A DNA stretch of 64,000 nucleotides. Origin: Acidovorax sp. Root219. Its GTDB lineage: Bacteria; Pseudomonadota; Gammaproteobacteria; Burkholderiales; Burkholderiaceae_C. The stretch lies in contig NZ_LMIJ01000030.1 in NCBI RefSeq assembly GCF_001428665.1, positions 48,179 to 112,178 on the forward strand, in the 5' to 3' direction. The translations under genes and the position numbers were made by a program. Every line of letters starts with the position of its first letter. Positions within the stretch are counted from its first letter, which is position 1. Positions 8,177 to 18,053 of this stretch are shown one piece after another. The notes beneath the pieces are model-generated. The model was not told the origin of the DNA. It was given only the letters and a program-made list of their open reading frames with translations, and did not search any database.

Positions 8177-9328
8177 TCAAAACCTCGAGTCGCGCGGCTT
8201 CTCGGCCATCTGCATGCCGCCATCGTCGATGGCCAGTGAATTGCCAGATGCCAGGCGCAGGCGCAGGGTGACATCGGTGCGGTTGTCGGCATTGGCCACG
8301 GCCTCGGCCGGAGTGATGGAGCCGGCCTCCACCAGGGCCAGCAGCGATTGGTCGAAGCTGCCCATGCCCTGCTCGGTGCCGCGGATGATGGCGGTCTTGA
8401 GCTCGTCGACCTGGCCCTTCTGGATCAGGTCGGCCACATAGGGCGTGAGCAGCATGACCTCGGTGGCAGGCACCAGGGTGCCCTTGACGCTCTTGATCAG
8501 GCGCTGCGCGACGACGGCCTTCAGGCTCAGCGACAGATCCATCAGCAGCTGCTGGTGGGCCGTCTCGGGAAAGAAGTTCAAGATGCGCTGCACCGACTGG
8601 CTGGCGTTGTGCGCATGCAGGGTGGACACGCACAGGTGGCCCGACTGGGCGTAATGCAGCGCATGCTGCATGGTGGCGCGGTCGCGGATCTCGCCGATCA
8701 GGATCACGCTGGGTGCCTCGCGCATGGCGCGGCGCAGGGCCTCGTCGTACGACAGCGTATCGAGCCCCACTTCGCGCTGGGTGACCAGGGACTTCTTGTG
8801 GTTGTGCAGGTACTCGATGGGGTCCTCGATGGTGAGGATGTGCCCGTTGGCGTGCTCGTTGCGGTGGTCCAGCATGGCCGCCAGCGTGGTGGTCTTGCCC
8901 GAACCGGCGGCCCCCACGGTCAGGATCAGCCCGCCGTTCAGGAACGCCAGCTGCTTGAGCACGGGTGGCAGGCCCAGTTGGTCAAGCTGCGGAATGTTCG
9001 ACACCACATGCCGCACCACGATGCCGACCTGGCCGCGCTGCATGTGGATGTTGAAGCGAAAGCGCTCGCCGTCCGGCGTGGTGTACGAGAGGTCGCACTC
9101 CATGGTGGCTTCGAACTCCTCGCGCTGCGCCTTGCGCATCACCGAGTAGGCCATCATGCGGATATCGTCGGCGCCCAGCACCTGGCGCGAGATGGGCACG
9201 TAAAGCCCCTGGCGCTTGACTGTAGGCGAGGCGCCCGCGAGCAGAAACAGGTCGGACGCGCCTTCGCGCGCCACCAGGCCCAGGCAGGCCAGCAGCCGGC
9301 TGTCGCCGGCAGGTGAAGTCGACTCCAT
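8177..9328 (-). CDS. pilU: PilT/PilU-type retraction ATPase (PilU-like)
   Basis: A 383-residue hexameric secretion ATPase acting at the base of the type IV pilus. Visible motifs are an N-terminal SDLFLLAGASPTVKRQG segment, Walker A GAAGSGKTT, the Asp box ILTIEDPIEYLHNH, Walker B VILIGEIRD and the His box GHLCVSTLHAHNA. Length and the RGTEQGMGSFDQSLL region fit PilU better than PilT (about 345 residues). Its stop-distal neighbour upstream is chpA on the same strand, 97 bp away, with a hairpin between. This placement next to the Chp sensory genes rather than next to pilT is unusual and ties the motor to the signalling locus. The PilU versus second-PilT assignment is inference. Confidence 0.88.
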   Translation of the reverse strand: MESTSPAGDSRLLACLGLVAREGASDLFLLAGASPTVKRQGLYVPISRQVLGADDIRMMAYSVMRKAQREEFEATMECDLSYTTPDGERFRFNIHMQRGQVGIVVRHVVSNIPQLDQLGLPPVLKQLAFLNGGLILTVGAAGSGKTTTLAAMLDHRNEHANGHILTIEDPIEYLHNHKKSLVTQREVGLDTLSYDEALRRAMREAPSVILIGEIRDRATMQHALHYAQSGHLCVSTLHAHNASQSVQRILNFFPETAHQQLLMDLSLSLKAVVAQRLIKSVKGTLVPATEVMLLTPYVADLIQKGQVDELKTAIIRGTEQGMGSFDQSLLALVEAGSITPAEAVANADNRTDVTLRLRLASGNSLAIDDGGMQMAEKPRDSRF

Positions 9329-9385
9329 CGGTACCTCTGATCAGGCTGACAGACACAAAAAAGCCGCAGGTCCCCACAAACACCA

Positions 9386-9414
9386 ACGCCTGCACCGGTG
9401 AGGGATGCAGGCGT
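9386..9414 (-). terminator. Hairpin between chpA and pilU
   Basis: ACGCCTGCA (9386-9394) pairs perfectly with TGCAGGCGT (9406-9414), an 11-nt loop. Read on the minus strand it lies just after the chpA stop and is followed by a T/G-rich stretch rather than a clean U-tract, so it may be a weak terminator or attenuator that lowers pilU expression from the chp transcript. Confidence 0.45.
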
Positions 9415-9425
9415 CGGGTGGTTTG

Positions 9426-12400
9426 TCAGGCCTCTGCGGCAGCGGCGATGCGGGCGTAGTGCTGAATCAGGCTGAGCAGCTCTTCGTCCGAGTAAGGTTT
9501 ACCCAGGTAGTGGTTCACCCCGAGCTCCATCGCGTGCTCGCGGTGCTTCTCGGCAATCCGCGAGGTGATCATGATGATGGGCAGGTCACGCAGTGCACCG
9601 TCGGCGCGGATGTTGCGCGCCAGATCGAAACCGTCCATGCGGGGCATTTCGATGTCCGACAGCACCACCGTGGGGCGCTCGTCCTGCAGTCGTTCCAGCG
9701 CTTGCAGGCCGTCTGCGGCCAGGGCCACGCGGTAGCCTTCGCGCTGCAGCAGGCGCTGCGTGACGCGGCGCACGGTGATGGAATCGTCCACCACCAGGAT
9801 CAGCGGCACCTGGCTGATGCCCGATGGCAGCGGCGCAACGGTCGCACCCTTGGCATCCACCCGGTCGGTGACCATCGGCAGGTCGGCGCTGGCAGCACGC
9901 ACCTGGTCGCCGTACACGGTGGACAGCGCCACCGGGTTGTAGATCAGCACCACGGCACCCGAAGCCAGCACGGACATGCCGGCCAGGCCAGGCAAGCGCG
10001 ACAGCTGCGGCCCGAGGTTCTTCACCACCACTTCCTGGTTGCCCAGCACTTCGTCCACGTGCATGGCGATGCGCTGCGAGGCGCTTCGGAAGACCACCAC
10101 GGGGCGGGTCTTGCCGACCGATTCATGGCTGCGGGCCGAGGCCTGCAGCAGCGCACCGGCCCAGAAGAAGGGCAGTTGCTCCGTGCCGTCATTGAAGTGG
10201 CTGGACTTGTAGGCTTCCTGCAGGTCGGCCACCGAAGTACGGCGCACGATTTCCACCAGGTTGGCAGGCACCCCGATGGACAGATCGCCGGCACGCAGCA
10301 TCACCACCTGCGTGACCGCTGTGGTCAAGGGCAGGATCATGCGGAAGGCAGCGCCCTTGCCGGTTTCGGTCGTGGTCTCGATGCGGCCGCCCAGGGCGTT
10401 GATCTCGGAGCGGACCACGTCCATGCCGATGCCCCGGCCAGCCAGGCCCGTGACTTCGCTCGCGGTACTGAAACCGGGCGTGAAGATCAGGTTGGCGGCG
10501 TCGGCATCGCTCAGGTCCAGGCCCGGCTCGATGAGCCCCTGGGCAATGGCCTTCTCGCGGATGCGCGGCAGGTTCAGGCCGGCGCCGTCGTCACGGAACT
10601 CCACCGACACGTCGTTGCCTTCGTGGTGCAGGTCGACGGTGATGGTGCCAGATGCCGGCTTGCCGGCGGCCACGCGGGCTTCGGGGTTCTCGATGCCGTG
10701 GGCCACGCAGTTGCGCAGCAAGTGCTCGAAGGCGGGGGTCATGCGGTCCAGCACGCCGCGGTCCATTTCAATGGAGCCGCCGGTGATGTCGAGCTTGATC
10801 TGCTTGCCGGTTTCCTTGGACGCCTGGCGCACCACGGCGTACAGGCGTTCGGCAATGCCTTCGAACTCCACCATGCGGGTGCGCAGCAGATCGCGCTGCA
10901 ACTCACGCGCCTGGCGGCCCTGGGCGATCAGGTCGTCTTCGGCACCTTCCATGGTGCGCTGCAGGTTGCGCTGCACGGTGGCCACGTCGTTGACGGACTC
11001 GGCCATCATGCGGGTCAGCTCCTGCACGCGGGTGAAGCGGTCGAACTCCAGCGGGTCGAAGCCAGCAGCCGAGTCCTTGGACAGCGCCAGGCGCGACTGC
11101 ATCTGCGATTCGGCCTGCACTTCGATGTCGCGCAGTTGCAGGCGCAGGCGGTCCAGGTTGCCCGACAGGTCGGTCAGTGAGGAACGGAACTGCGACAGGC
11201 GCACGTCCAGCCGCGAGCGGCTGATCATCACCTCGCCCGCCTGGTTGACCAGGCGGTCCAGCAACTGGGCACGCACCCGCACCGACTGGTTCGCCGCGAC
11301 ACGCAGCGGTGCCAGTTGCGACGGACCCGCCAAGCGAGCGGCCGGCGCCACGGTGGCAGCGGCAGGTCGTTGTTCCGGGGTACCGGTTGCAGTTCCCGCA
11401 GCGGCGGCGGCGGGCTCTGCAGCCTTGGCAACTGGCGCCTGCGCAGCCACCGGCAGGGTGACGACAGCATCGGCCGGGCCCTGGCTGCCAATGGCGCTCA
11501 GGGCGGCGAAGTTGGCCTGCAGGCCGTCGAAGCTGGCTTGCAGCGGCTCGATCTCGGCGCTGGTGACGGTGTCCACATCGAGCTGCTCGATGGCGGACTC
11601 CAGGCGGTGGGCCATTTCGCCCAGGCGCATGGCACCGGCCAGGCGCGAGCTGCCCTTGAGCGTGTGCAGGGCGCGCAGCACTTCGCTGCGGGCACCCAGG
11701 TTGTCGGGGCGCGAGGCCCATTGGCGCAGGGCGCCACCCAACTGGGGCAGCAGTTCCTGGGCTTCTTCCTCGAAGATCGGGAAGAGGTCGGGATCGATCA
11801 CGTCGATGACGTCGATGTCATCGTCAAGGTCGGACGACAACGCCACCGCACGCGCGATGGCGTCGTCCACATCCTGGTCGTGGTCGCTGTCGTGCACCAC
11901 CGGCGACAGCGCGGGTGCCACATGCCCGGTAGGGACCACGGAGAGAGCGGGCGCCACCTCAGCCGCTGCCAGCGCTGCCGCAGCGGAATCCTCAGCCTCG
12001 GCCTCGGCATCCCGGACTGGCTCATCGTCGATCTCATCCTCGATCGGCGTCAGGGTGTTGTCGACCTCGGTCTGCAGGATCTGGCGCAGCGCTTCCAGCA
12101 CTTCCTGGCTGGGCTCCTTGAGGAAGCCGGCGGCGAACTGGTGCAGCAGGCGGCGGATGTCTTCCGCCGCATCCATGAAGACTCGGGCCTGTTCTTCAGA
12201 GCCGCGCGTCTGCAGCTGTACGTGCTGCAGCGCATGCTCAAGCACGCGTGCCATTTCGGACAGCGCATTGAAGCCCACCGTGGCGGAGCTGCCCGCCAGC
12301 GAATGCGCGAGGGCCACGGCCGTGTCCGGCAGGGCTTCGTGCAGCTCCAGCGACCATTCCTGCAGGCAGGTAACCAGGCGGCGCGACCATTCGTCGGCTT

Positions 12401-15400
12401 CGTTCAGGTAGACGTTGTACAGCGGGATGCCGATGCGCAGCGTCTCGATGACCTTGACGGCCTCGTCGAAGGAAGCCTCTTCGGCCACGGGCGCAGCGAC
12501 CGGTGCCACGGGGGCAGCGGGGGTCTCTGGCTCCGCGTCCAGGACGGGCTCCAGCACCGCTTCAACAGGTTGGGCGGGCTCGGCCACCACGGCCGGGGCC
12601 TGCAGTTCAGGCTCGGGGACAAACTCCAGAACGGCTTCGGGCTCTGGCACGGCCTCGGGCTGTGCGGGGGCGCCGGCTTCCAGCAACTGGTCGTCGAGCG
12701 CGAATTCGAACGGAGTGTCGAACACGGCCTGCACCACGGGCTCGGGCACGGGTGCAGGAGCGGGCTCAGCGGCCACCTCGAAGGCATCGAGCAGCGGCAG
12801 GTCGAAGTCCACCACGGTGGCGGCGACTGGCTCGACCACAACGGGAGGTTCGATGGCGGCCGGTGCGTCGATGCTGTCGGGCACCTGCGCGACGGCTTCG
12901 GCGAACACCGCGAAGTCGATCTCTTCGGTGACCGTGGAACTGGTGTCGGGCACGTCCTTGGGCGCCTCGAGCGCGATGATCTCGGGCTCGACGGCGTCTT
13001 CAGGGACTTCGGTGGAGACGAAATCGGCGTGGACGATTTCTTCGTCTTCGTACGGCAAGGCTTCGGGCGCTGGCTCCAGGGCGACGGGGACATCGACCAG
13101 TTCCGGCACGGGCGCGAAGTCTTCCACCGGCTGGGGCACGATTTCAGGCAGCTCGGCGGGTACGTCGGCCACGGTGTTGTCGGCAGGCACCTCGATCAGG
13201 GAGGCAACCTCGGCAGGGCCGCCCGTCAATGGCAGCAAGGTGCCATCGTTGCGCATGGCCTCTGCGGCCTTGCGGAAGGCCTCGGGTTGCCAATGGGTCG
13301 GATTGCCCGAGGCCAGGCTGTCGGCCCAGTCGCCAAAGGCGTGCAGCGTATCGGTGGAAAGCTGCAGCAAGGGCGCGTGCATGGGCTTTTGTTCGGCCAG
13401 CCAGGCATTGAGCACCTGCTCCATCGACCAGGCGGCTTCGCCGAAGTCGTTGAGGCCCACCATGCGCGAGCTGCCCTTCAAGGTATGGAAGGCACGGCGC
13501 AGCGTGGTCTGCTCGCTCAGTTCACCCGGCTCATTGCGCAGGGTGGCGATGGCTGCCAGGCCGGTGGCAACGACTTCGCGCGCTTCCTCCAGGAAGATTT
13601 CGAGCAGTTCGTCTTCGACGTCCACCGGGGGGCGCACCACGGGGGCCGGCAAGGCGGCGGCTGGCGCCGGGGTTGGCACGGGCGCCACAGGTGCTACAGG
13701 CGCAGCACCCAGGTGGCCGAAGCCGATGTCGGGAGCCAGTTGCTCGACCGGCGCCGGGGCGGGCGCGGGCTCGGCAAATTCGCCTGGCAGGGGCGAGAAG
13801 TCGGTGGGGGCACTTTCGGGCTCCTCGACCGGGAAGCGCGGCACCACATCGGGCAGCGGAATGGCGGCGCGCTCTTCGAGCTTGGCGGGCGTGACTTCCT
13901 GGGTGTCGCTGACGCGGGCGCGCGTGCGGCCCGTGAGGATGCGCAACTCGCCCAGTTCCTCGTCGTAGACGAAGAGCTTGCGCGCCATGGCGCGCTGGTA
14001 GCTGAGCATGTCGATCAGGAAGCCCAGGGCCCCCATGCTGCTGCCCAGCTTCTCGAAGACGGGCTGGCGCTCTTCCTCGGGGATGTCGTTGATCAGCAGG
14101 CGGTCCACGGTGTCGCGCATGCGCACCACGGCCAGCGAGGCCTGGTCCAGGCCAAGCACGGACAGCACGCCGCGCATCTGCGCCATGTGCCCGGGCACCG
14201 GGGCCAGCACCGTGGGGTCCTTGGGGTCGCGGAAGAACAGGTCCAGCGATTTTTCCGCCTCGGCCAGGGTGGCGCGCAGTTCGTCCACCACGCTGCCCAT
14301 GGTCTGGTTGTCGCTGACACGGCGGTACAGCTCTTCCATCCAGCCTTCCAGGGGCTCGGGTTCGGCACCGGTGCCCACGGCTTCGAGCCGCTCGGACAGG
14401 CGGGCGGCGCGCACGGCCATCTGGTCTTCGGCCGCATCCAGCTCTTCGAACGCAGCCTGCAGGTACAGCACCGAGGTGGCCACTTCCATGGCCAGCGCAG
14501 CCGATGGCGGCTCGCCGGACTTGGTGGTGGCATCCATCACGTGCGTGAGCGCTGTGGCCAGCTTCTCGCTGCCAGGGCTGAGCTTGCGCAGCGAATCGCA
14601 GACCAGGCTGAACTGGTCGGCAGCGGGCTTGATCTTGTTGCGGTCACCGCCGGCCAGGGCCGACCAGGTTTCGGTGGCGGCGGCAATGCGCTTTCGGGCC
14701 TGGGCCAGCACGGCAGGGTCGAAACGGCCAAAGCGCGCGGTGTCGTAGTCCACCGGCTTGAAGCGGTCCAGGCTGAAGGCATGGCGCACGGTCATCAACG
14801 CGGGGAACCTGGCCTCCGCGCCCGCAGGCACCGTGGTCTGCGAGCAGAAGAACAGCAGGTCCTGCACCAGGCGGTCGGCAATGATGTTGTCGCCCTTGGC
14901 CAGGGTGGCGTACTGCATGAGCACGCGGGAAGCCACACGCTTCACATACACGTCCGCTGGCAGCAGGCCGCCGGCAAAGGCTTCGAAGAAGGCGGCGCAG
15001 ATCTTCCAGAACGCGCGCGACTGGCGGTCCGACTGGGCCGCAACCAGGCCCAGGCAGGTTTCGTACATGCTGCGGGCGGCCTTGAGGTCGCCCGTCTTGA
15101 CGATGCGCAGCACCGCCGCGTCCAGGTGTGCCCGCGCCTGCGGGCCATAAGGCAGGGGTTCCGCAGGAATGGTGACTTCCGGCTCGCGGAAACGCCGCTC
15201 CACAGGCCACAGGTCTGCGGGGTGCACGCGCTCGGCTCCGGCCAGCGCCTGGGCTTCACGGTACTGGGGGAACAGGGCAACGGGCGAGACGGACTTGCCG
15301 GACAGCACGCTTTCCAGGTATTCGATCAGGCCGAAGCTGGCTTTTTCGATGGTGCTGGTGGCCTCATCGGTGCACAGCTCAGGGCGTTGCACAAAGCGCT

Positions 15401-15695
15401 GGACGGCGGACTCCATGGCCCGCAGCACGAGCGCCGGAGGCCCCATGCCGACCATTTCCAGCGCGCCGCTGGCCTGGTGCAGTTGCTGCCTTGCAATGCG
15501 CAAGGCGCCGGCGTCGAGCGCCGCAAGGTCCGACTCGGTCGCTGTTTCCACATCGCGCACAAAGCGGCGCATCGATTTGACGGCGCCCCCCAGGGATTTG
15601 CGCAGTTCGTCGAGCACCCAAGCCAAAGGACCCAGGTCCTGCTCTCCCTGGGTCCAGTCTGCGGCCGGTGCATTTTTGACATCAATAGATGGCAT
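9426..15695 (-). CDS. chpA: ChpA/PilL hybrid CheA-type histidine kinase of twitching motility
   Basis: A 2089-residue hybrid kinase. Three histidine phosphotransfer modules are visible: H737 (AFHTLKGSS), H1131 (AHSLAGSS, a divergent one) and H1344 (ALHTLKGSS). Acidic Ala/Pro/Glu/Val-rich linkers (about 640-700 and 830-1090) separate them. Then come the dimerisation helices (about 1440-1600), an ATPase domain with HGIENPEAR, DDGAGL and GRGIGMDVV (about 1640-1780), a CheW-like domain (about 1790-1940) and a C-terminal receiver with D2014 in VVLSDIEMP. P. aeruginosa ChpA is longer and has more phosphotransfer sites. It should phosphorylate PilG and PilH under control of PilJ/PilI and so set type IV pilus retraction and surface sensing. 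pilJ ends 51 bp upstream. Confidence 0.95.
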   Translation of the reverse strand: MPSIDVKNAPAADWTQGEQDLGPLAWVLDELRKSLGGAVKSMRRFVRDVETATESDLAALDAGALRIARQQLHQASGALEMVGMGPPALVLRAMESAVQRFVQRPELCTDEATSTIEKASFGLIEYLESVLSGKSVSPVALFPQYREAQALAGAERVHPADLWPVERRFREPEVTIPAEPLPYGPQARAHLDAAVLRIVKTGDLKAARSMYETCLGLVAAQSDRQSRAFWKICAAFFEAFAGGLLPADVYVKRVASRVLMQYATLAKGDNIIADRLVQDLLFFCSQTTVPAGAEARFPALMTVRHAFSLDRFKPVDYDTARFGRFDPAVLAQARKRIAAATETWSALAGGDRNKIKPAADQFSLVCDSLRKLSPGSEKLATALTHVMDATTKSGEPPSAALAMEVATSVLYLQAAFEELDAAEDQMAVRAARLSERLEAVGTGAEPEPLEGWMEELYRRVSDNQTMGSVVDELRATLAEAEKSLDLFFRDPKDPTVLAPVPGHMAQMRGVLSVLGLDQASLAVVRMRDTVDRLLINDIPEEERQPVFEKLGSSMGALGFLIDMLSYQRAMARKLFVYDEELGELRILTGRTRARVSDTQEVTPAKLEERAAIPLPDVVPRFPVEEPESAPTDFSPLPGEFAEPAPAPAPVEQLAPDIGFGHLGAAPVAPVAPVPTPAPAAALPAPVVRPPVDVEDELLEIFLEEAREVVATGLAAIATLRNEPGELSEQTTLRRAFHTLKGSSRMVGLNDFGEAAWSMEQVLNAWLAEQKPMHAPLLQLSTDTLHAFGDWADSLASGNPTHWQPEAFRKAAEAMRNDGTLLPLTGGPAEVASLIEVPADNTVADVPAELPEIVPQPVEDFAPVPELVDVPVALEPAPEALPYEDEEIVHADFVSTEVPEDAVEPEIIALEAPKDVPDTSSTVTEEIDFAVFAEAVAQVPDSIDAPAAIEPPVVVEPVAATVVDFDLPLLDAFEVAAEPAPAPVPEPVVQAVFDTPFEFALDDQLLEAGAPAQPEAVPEPEAVLEFVPEPELQAPAVVAEPAQPVEAVLEPVLDAEPETPAAPVAPVAAPVAEEASFDEAVKVIETLRIGIPLYNVYLNEADEWSRRLVTCLQEWSLELHEALPDTAVALAHSLAGSSATVGFNALSEMARVLEHALQHVQLQTRGSEEQARVFMDAAEDIRRLLHQFAAGFLKEPSQEVLEALRQILQTEVDNTLTPIEDEIDDEPVRDAEAEAEDSAAAALAAAEVAPALSVVPTGHVAPALSPVVHDSDHDQDVDDAIARAVALSSDLDDDIDVIDVIDPDLFPIFEEEAQELLPQLGGALRQWASRPDNLGARSEVLRALHTLKGSSRLAGAMRLGEMAHRLESAIEQLDVDTVTSAEIEPLQASFDGLQANFAALSAIGSQGPADAVVTLPVAAQAPVAKAAEPAAAAAGTATGTPEQRPAAATVAPAARLAGPSQLAPLRVAANQSVRVRAQLLDRLVNQAGEVMISRSRLDVRLSQFRSSLTDLSGNLDRLRLQLRDIEVQAESQMQSRLALSKDSAAGFDPLEFDRFTRVQELTRMMAESVNDVATVQRNLQRTMEGAEDDLIAQGRQARELQRDLLRTRMVEFEGIAERLYAVVRQASKETGKQIKLDITGGSIEMDRGVLDRMTPAFEHLLRNCVAHGIENPEARVAAGKPASGTITVDLHHEGNDVSVEFRDDGAGLNLPRIREKAIAQGLIEPGLDLSDADAANLIFTPGFSTASEVTGLAGRGIGMDVVRSEINALGGRIETTTETGKGAAFRMILPLTTAVTQVVMLRAGDLSIGVPANLVEIVRRTSVADLQEAYKSSHFNDGTEQLPFFWAGALLQASARSHESVGKTRPVVVFRSASQRIAMHVDEVLGNQEVVVKNLGPQLSRLPGLAGMSVLASGAVVLIYNPVALSTVYGDQVRAASADLPMVTDRVDAKGATVAPLPSGISQVPLILVVDDSITVRRVTQRLLQREGYRVALAADGLQALERLQDERPTVVLSDIEMPRMDGFDLARNIRADGALRDLPIIMITSRIAEKHREHAMELGVNHYLGKPYSDEELLSLIQHYARIAAAAEA

Positions 15696-15746
15696 GGGTT
15701 CGTCCCCGGCTGCAATGAGCCAGCTGGTTGATGACTACGGATCGCC

Positions 15747-18032
15747 TCAGGCGATCTTGAAACGGGCGACAGACTGGCGCAATTCTTCAGCCATGTGCGA
15801 GAGTTCGCGCACCTGCTGGGCCGTCGTGCGGGTACCTTCACCGGTCTGTTCCGTCACGGCAAAAATGTGCTGGATGTTGTCGGCCACTTCGTTGGCCAGA
15901 ACGGCCTCACGGGAGGTCGAGGACGAGATCTGTTCAATCAGGTCGGCCAAGCGGCGCGACACGCGGTCAATTTCCGTCAGTGCGGTACCGGCGCTGTCGG
16001 ACAGTCGGGCCCCTTCCACCACACCCTGCGTGGAGCGCTCCATAGCGGCCACGGCATCCTGGGTGTCGGTCTGAATGGCCTTCACCAGGGCCGAAATCTG
16101 GCGCGTGGCGTCGGCGGAGCGTTCAGCCAGTCGCTGCACTTCTTCGGCCACCACCGAGAAGCCTCGGCCGGCTTCACCGGCGGATGCGGCCTGGATGGCG
16201 GCGTTCAGTGCCAGCACGTTCGTCTGCTCGGTAATGTCGGAAATCAGCTCGGTGATTTCACCGATCTCCTGCGACGATTCGCCCAGGCGCTTGATGCGCT
16301 TGGAGGTGTCCTGGATCTGGTCGCGGATGGAGTTCATACCGCCGATGGCGTTCTGCACGGCCTGCAGACCGGAGTCGGCGGCTTGCAGCGATTGGCGGGC
16401 CACCGTGGCGGACTCTTGCGCCTGTGTGGACACTTCGTTGATTCGGGTCGCCATGTCCAGAACGGAGCGGCCGGTTTCGCGAATTTCGCGCAGCTGCTCG
16501 GTCGAGGCGGCGAGCAGTTCGGTCGAGGTGCTGTCCACCTGGGCCGTCGTCTGTGCCACGCGGGTCGCCGTGTTCTGCACGCTGCCCACCAGCTGGCGCA
16601 GTTCTTCCACCGTGTAGTTCACCGAGTCGGCGATGGCGCCCGTGATGTCTTCGGTCACGGTGGCTTCCTGGGTCAGATCGCCTTCAGCGACCGACTGCAG
16701 TTCGTTCATCAAACGCAAAATGGCGGCCTGGTTGGCGTCGTTGACGCGCTTGGCTTCCTGCTCCTGGCGCTTGGCGTCCTTTTGCTGCGATTCGGCAGCC
16801 GTCTGGCGGCCCCGGCTGTCCAGCAGTTGAACGCGCGAGATGCCGATACCGCACAGCAACACGAACAGGCCGGCAAGGGCCAGGGCACCGATCTGCCCGG
16901 CGCCCAGGCCGGTCTGTGCGGACAGCTTGCCCTGCAGGTTTTCCAGTTGGCGGCGCAGCGGTTCGCTGTCGGCAATGATGGCGGACTGTGCTTCACGGGC
17001 GGACACCAGGCCCTGCAGGTTGCCCAGAATGGCACTGGCCTGCGTGCGGGTCTGCTCGTACAGCTTCACCAGGCCGTCGAGTTGCTCGCGCGTCTGGCCG
17101 TCCTTGGTGGCGGACAGGCGTAGCTCGGGGCTGCCGTCCAGCAGGCCCTGTGCGATTTCCTTGAAGGAGTTCAAGTCCTTGCCCAGCAGGAACACGGCCT
17201 CGGGGCTCACGCCTTCCATGGTCTGGAATTCGTTGGCGGACTTGCCGATGCGCTGGGTCAACATCACCAGTTGGCCGGCGGCCGAGATTTCGGCGGCGGG
17301 GGCGTTCTGCTGCAGCTTGAGCGAGGACACCGTTTCGGCGATTTCGAGCAGGTCGGACGACTGGCGGTTGATGGTGCGCAGAGCGTCACCCACCTGGGTC
17401 AGGATCTTTTGCTGGCCCATCACCACGCCGGCGTTGCGCTCGGCGCGCTCCATCAGGGGCGTCACGGCGTCCAGATCGGGCTTGTAGGGCTCGCCCAGCG
17501 ATTGCACGCCGAGTTCGTTGTCGCCAGCGGTCAGGGCGCGCACGTTGCGCGCCAGCACGCCCGAGCTTTCCACCACGTCGGGGAAGGCCTGGGGGCTACC
17601 CACCAGCGCCTGCGACACCGACTTGGCCAGGCGCTGCGACTGCATCAGGGACTGGCCGGTAGCGGCGAGCTGCTGTGCGGAGCGGTCTGCCTGCTGCAGC
17701 ACCCAGAAAGCGATCGCACCCAGCACCACCACGCCAACGGCCAGCAAGGCCAGCAGGCGGCGCTGGTGGCCGGCCGCCGTGGAGGTGCCCAGCACCGGCA
17801 GGGAGATCAGATCTTCATCACTGTCGGGTTCGGTGAGCTCGGGTGCATAGCCGCCCGGGTCGCCCTGCACGCTGTTCATGGCATCGCTCTGGTACTCGCG
17901 CAGCGCCGCTGCTTCGAGCGAACCGGTCCCCAGCACGTCCTGACCGTCATCGGCCGCAGCATGGCCTGCTGCGGCGTCCGGCGCTCCGGGTTTCCGGTTG
18001 AACAGTTTTCCAAATTGATTGACGACGGACAT
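15747..18032 (-). CDS. pilJ: PilJ, methyl-accepting chemoreceptor of the Pil-Chp system
   Basis: A 761-residue receptor. About 95 cytoplasmic residues precede the first membrane segment (LLALLAVGVVVLGAIAFWVL), a long periplasmic all-helical region with PilJ-type repeats follows, then a second segment (about residues 375-395, LALAGLFVLLCGIGIS), a HAMP region and the signalling hairpin with SDITEQTNVLALNAAIQAA and EAGRGFSVVAEEVQRLAERS. There is no C-terminal receptor-modification pentapeptide. It should sense pilus tension or a pilin-linked signal and control ChpA through PilI. The long cytoplasmic head before TM1 is a notable extra compared with classical chemoreceptors. Confidence 0.95.
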   Translation of the reverse strand: MSVVNQFGKLFNRKPGAPDAAAGHAAADDGQDVLGTGSLEAAALREYQSDAMNSVQGDPGGYAPELTEPDSDEDLISLPVLGTSTAAGHQRRLLALLAVGVVVLGAIAFWVLQQADRSAQQLAATGQSLMQSQRLAKSVSQALVGSPQAFPDVVESSGVLARNVRALTAGDNELGVQSLGEPYKPDLDAVTPLMERAERNAGVVMGQQKILTQVGDALRTINRQSSDLLEIAETVSSLKLQQNAPAAEISAAGQLVMLTQRIGKSANEFQTMEGVSPEAVFLLGKDLNSFKEIAQGLLDGSPELRLSATKDGQTREQLDGLVKLYEQTRTQASAILGNLQGLVSAREAQSAIIADSEPLRRQLENLQGKLSAQTGLGAGQIGALALAGLFVLLCGIGISRVQLLDSRGRQTAAESQQKDAKRQEQEAKRVNDANQAAILRLMNELQSVAEGDLTQEATVTEDITGAIADSVNYTVEELRQLVGSVQNTATRVAQTTAQVDSTSTELLAASTEQLREIRETGRSVLDMATRINEVSTQAQESATVARQSLQAADSGLQAVQNAIGGMNSIRDQIQDTSKRIKRLGESSQEIGEITELISDITEQTNVLALNAAIQAASAGEAGRGFSVVAEEVQRLAERSADATRQISALVKAIQTDTQDAVAAMERSTQGVVEGARLSDSAGTALTEIDRVSRRLADLIEQISSSTSREAVLANEVADNIQHIFAVTEQTGEGTRTTAQQVRELSHMAEELRQSVARFKIA

Positions 18033-18053
18033 GGTGCAGCCTTACAGAAAAAC

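Noticed and set aside
11316..15731. A 1471-codon open frame on the plus strand opposite chpA, with another of 591 codons at 9405-11180
   Set aside because: Its composition (Gly, Arg, His, Gln-rich without motifs) is that of a GC-rich antisense shadow; chpA on the other strand has clear kinase, Hpt, CheW and receiver motifs.
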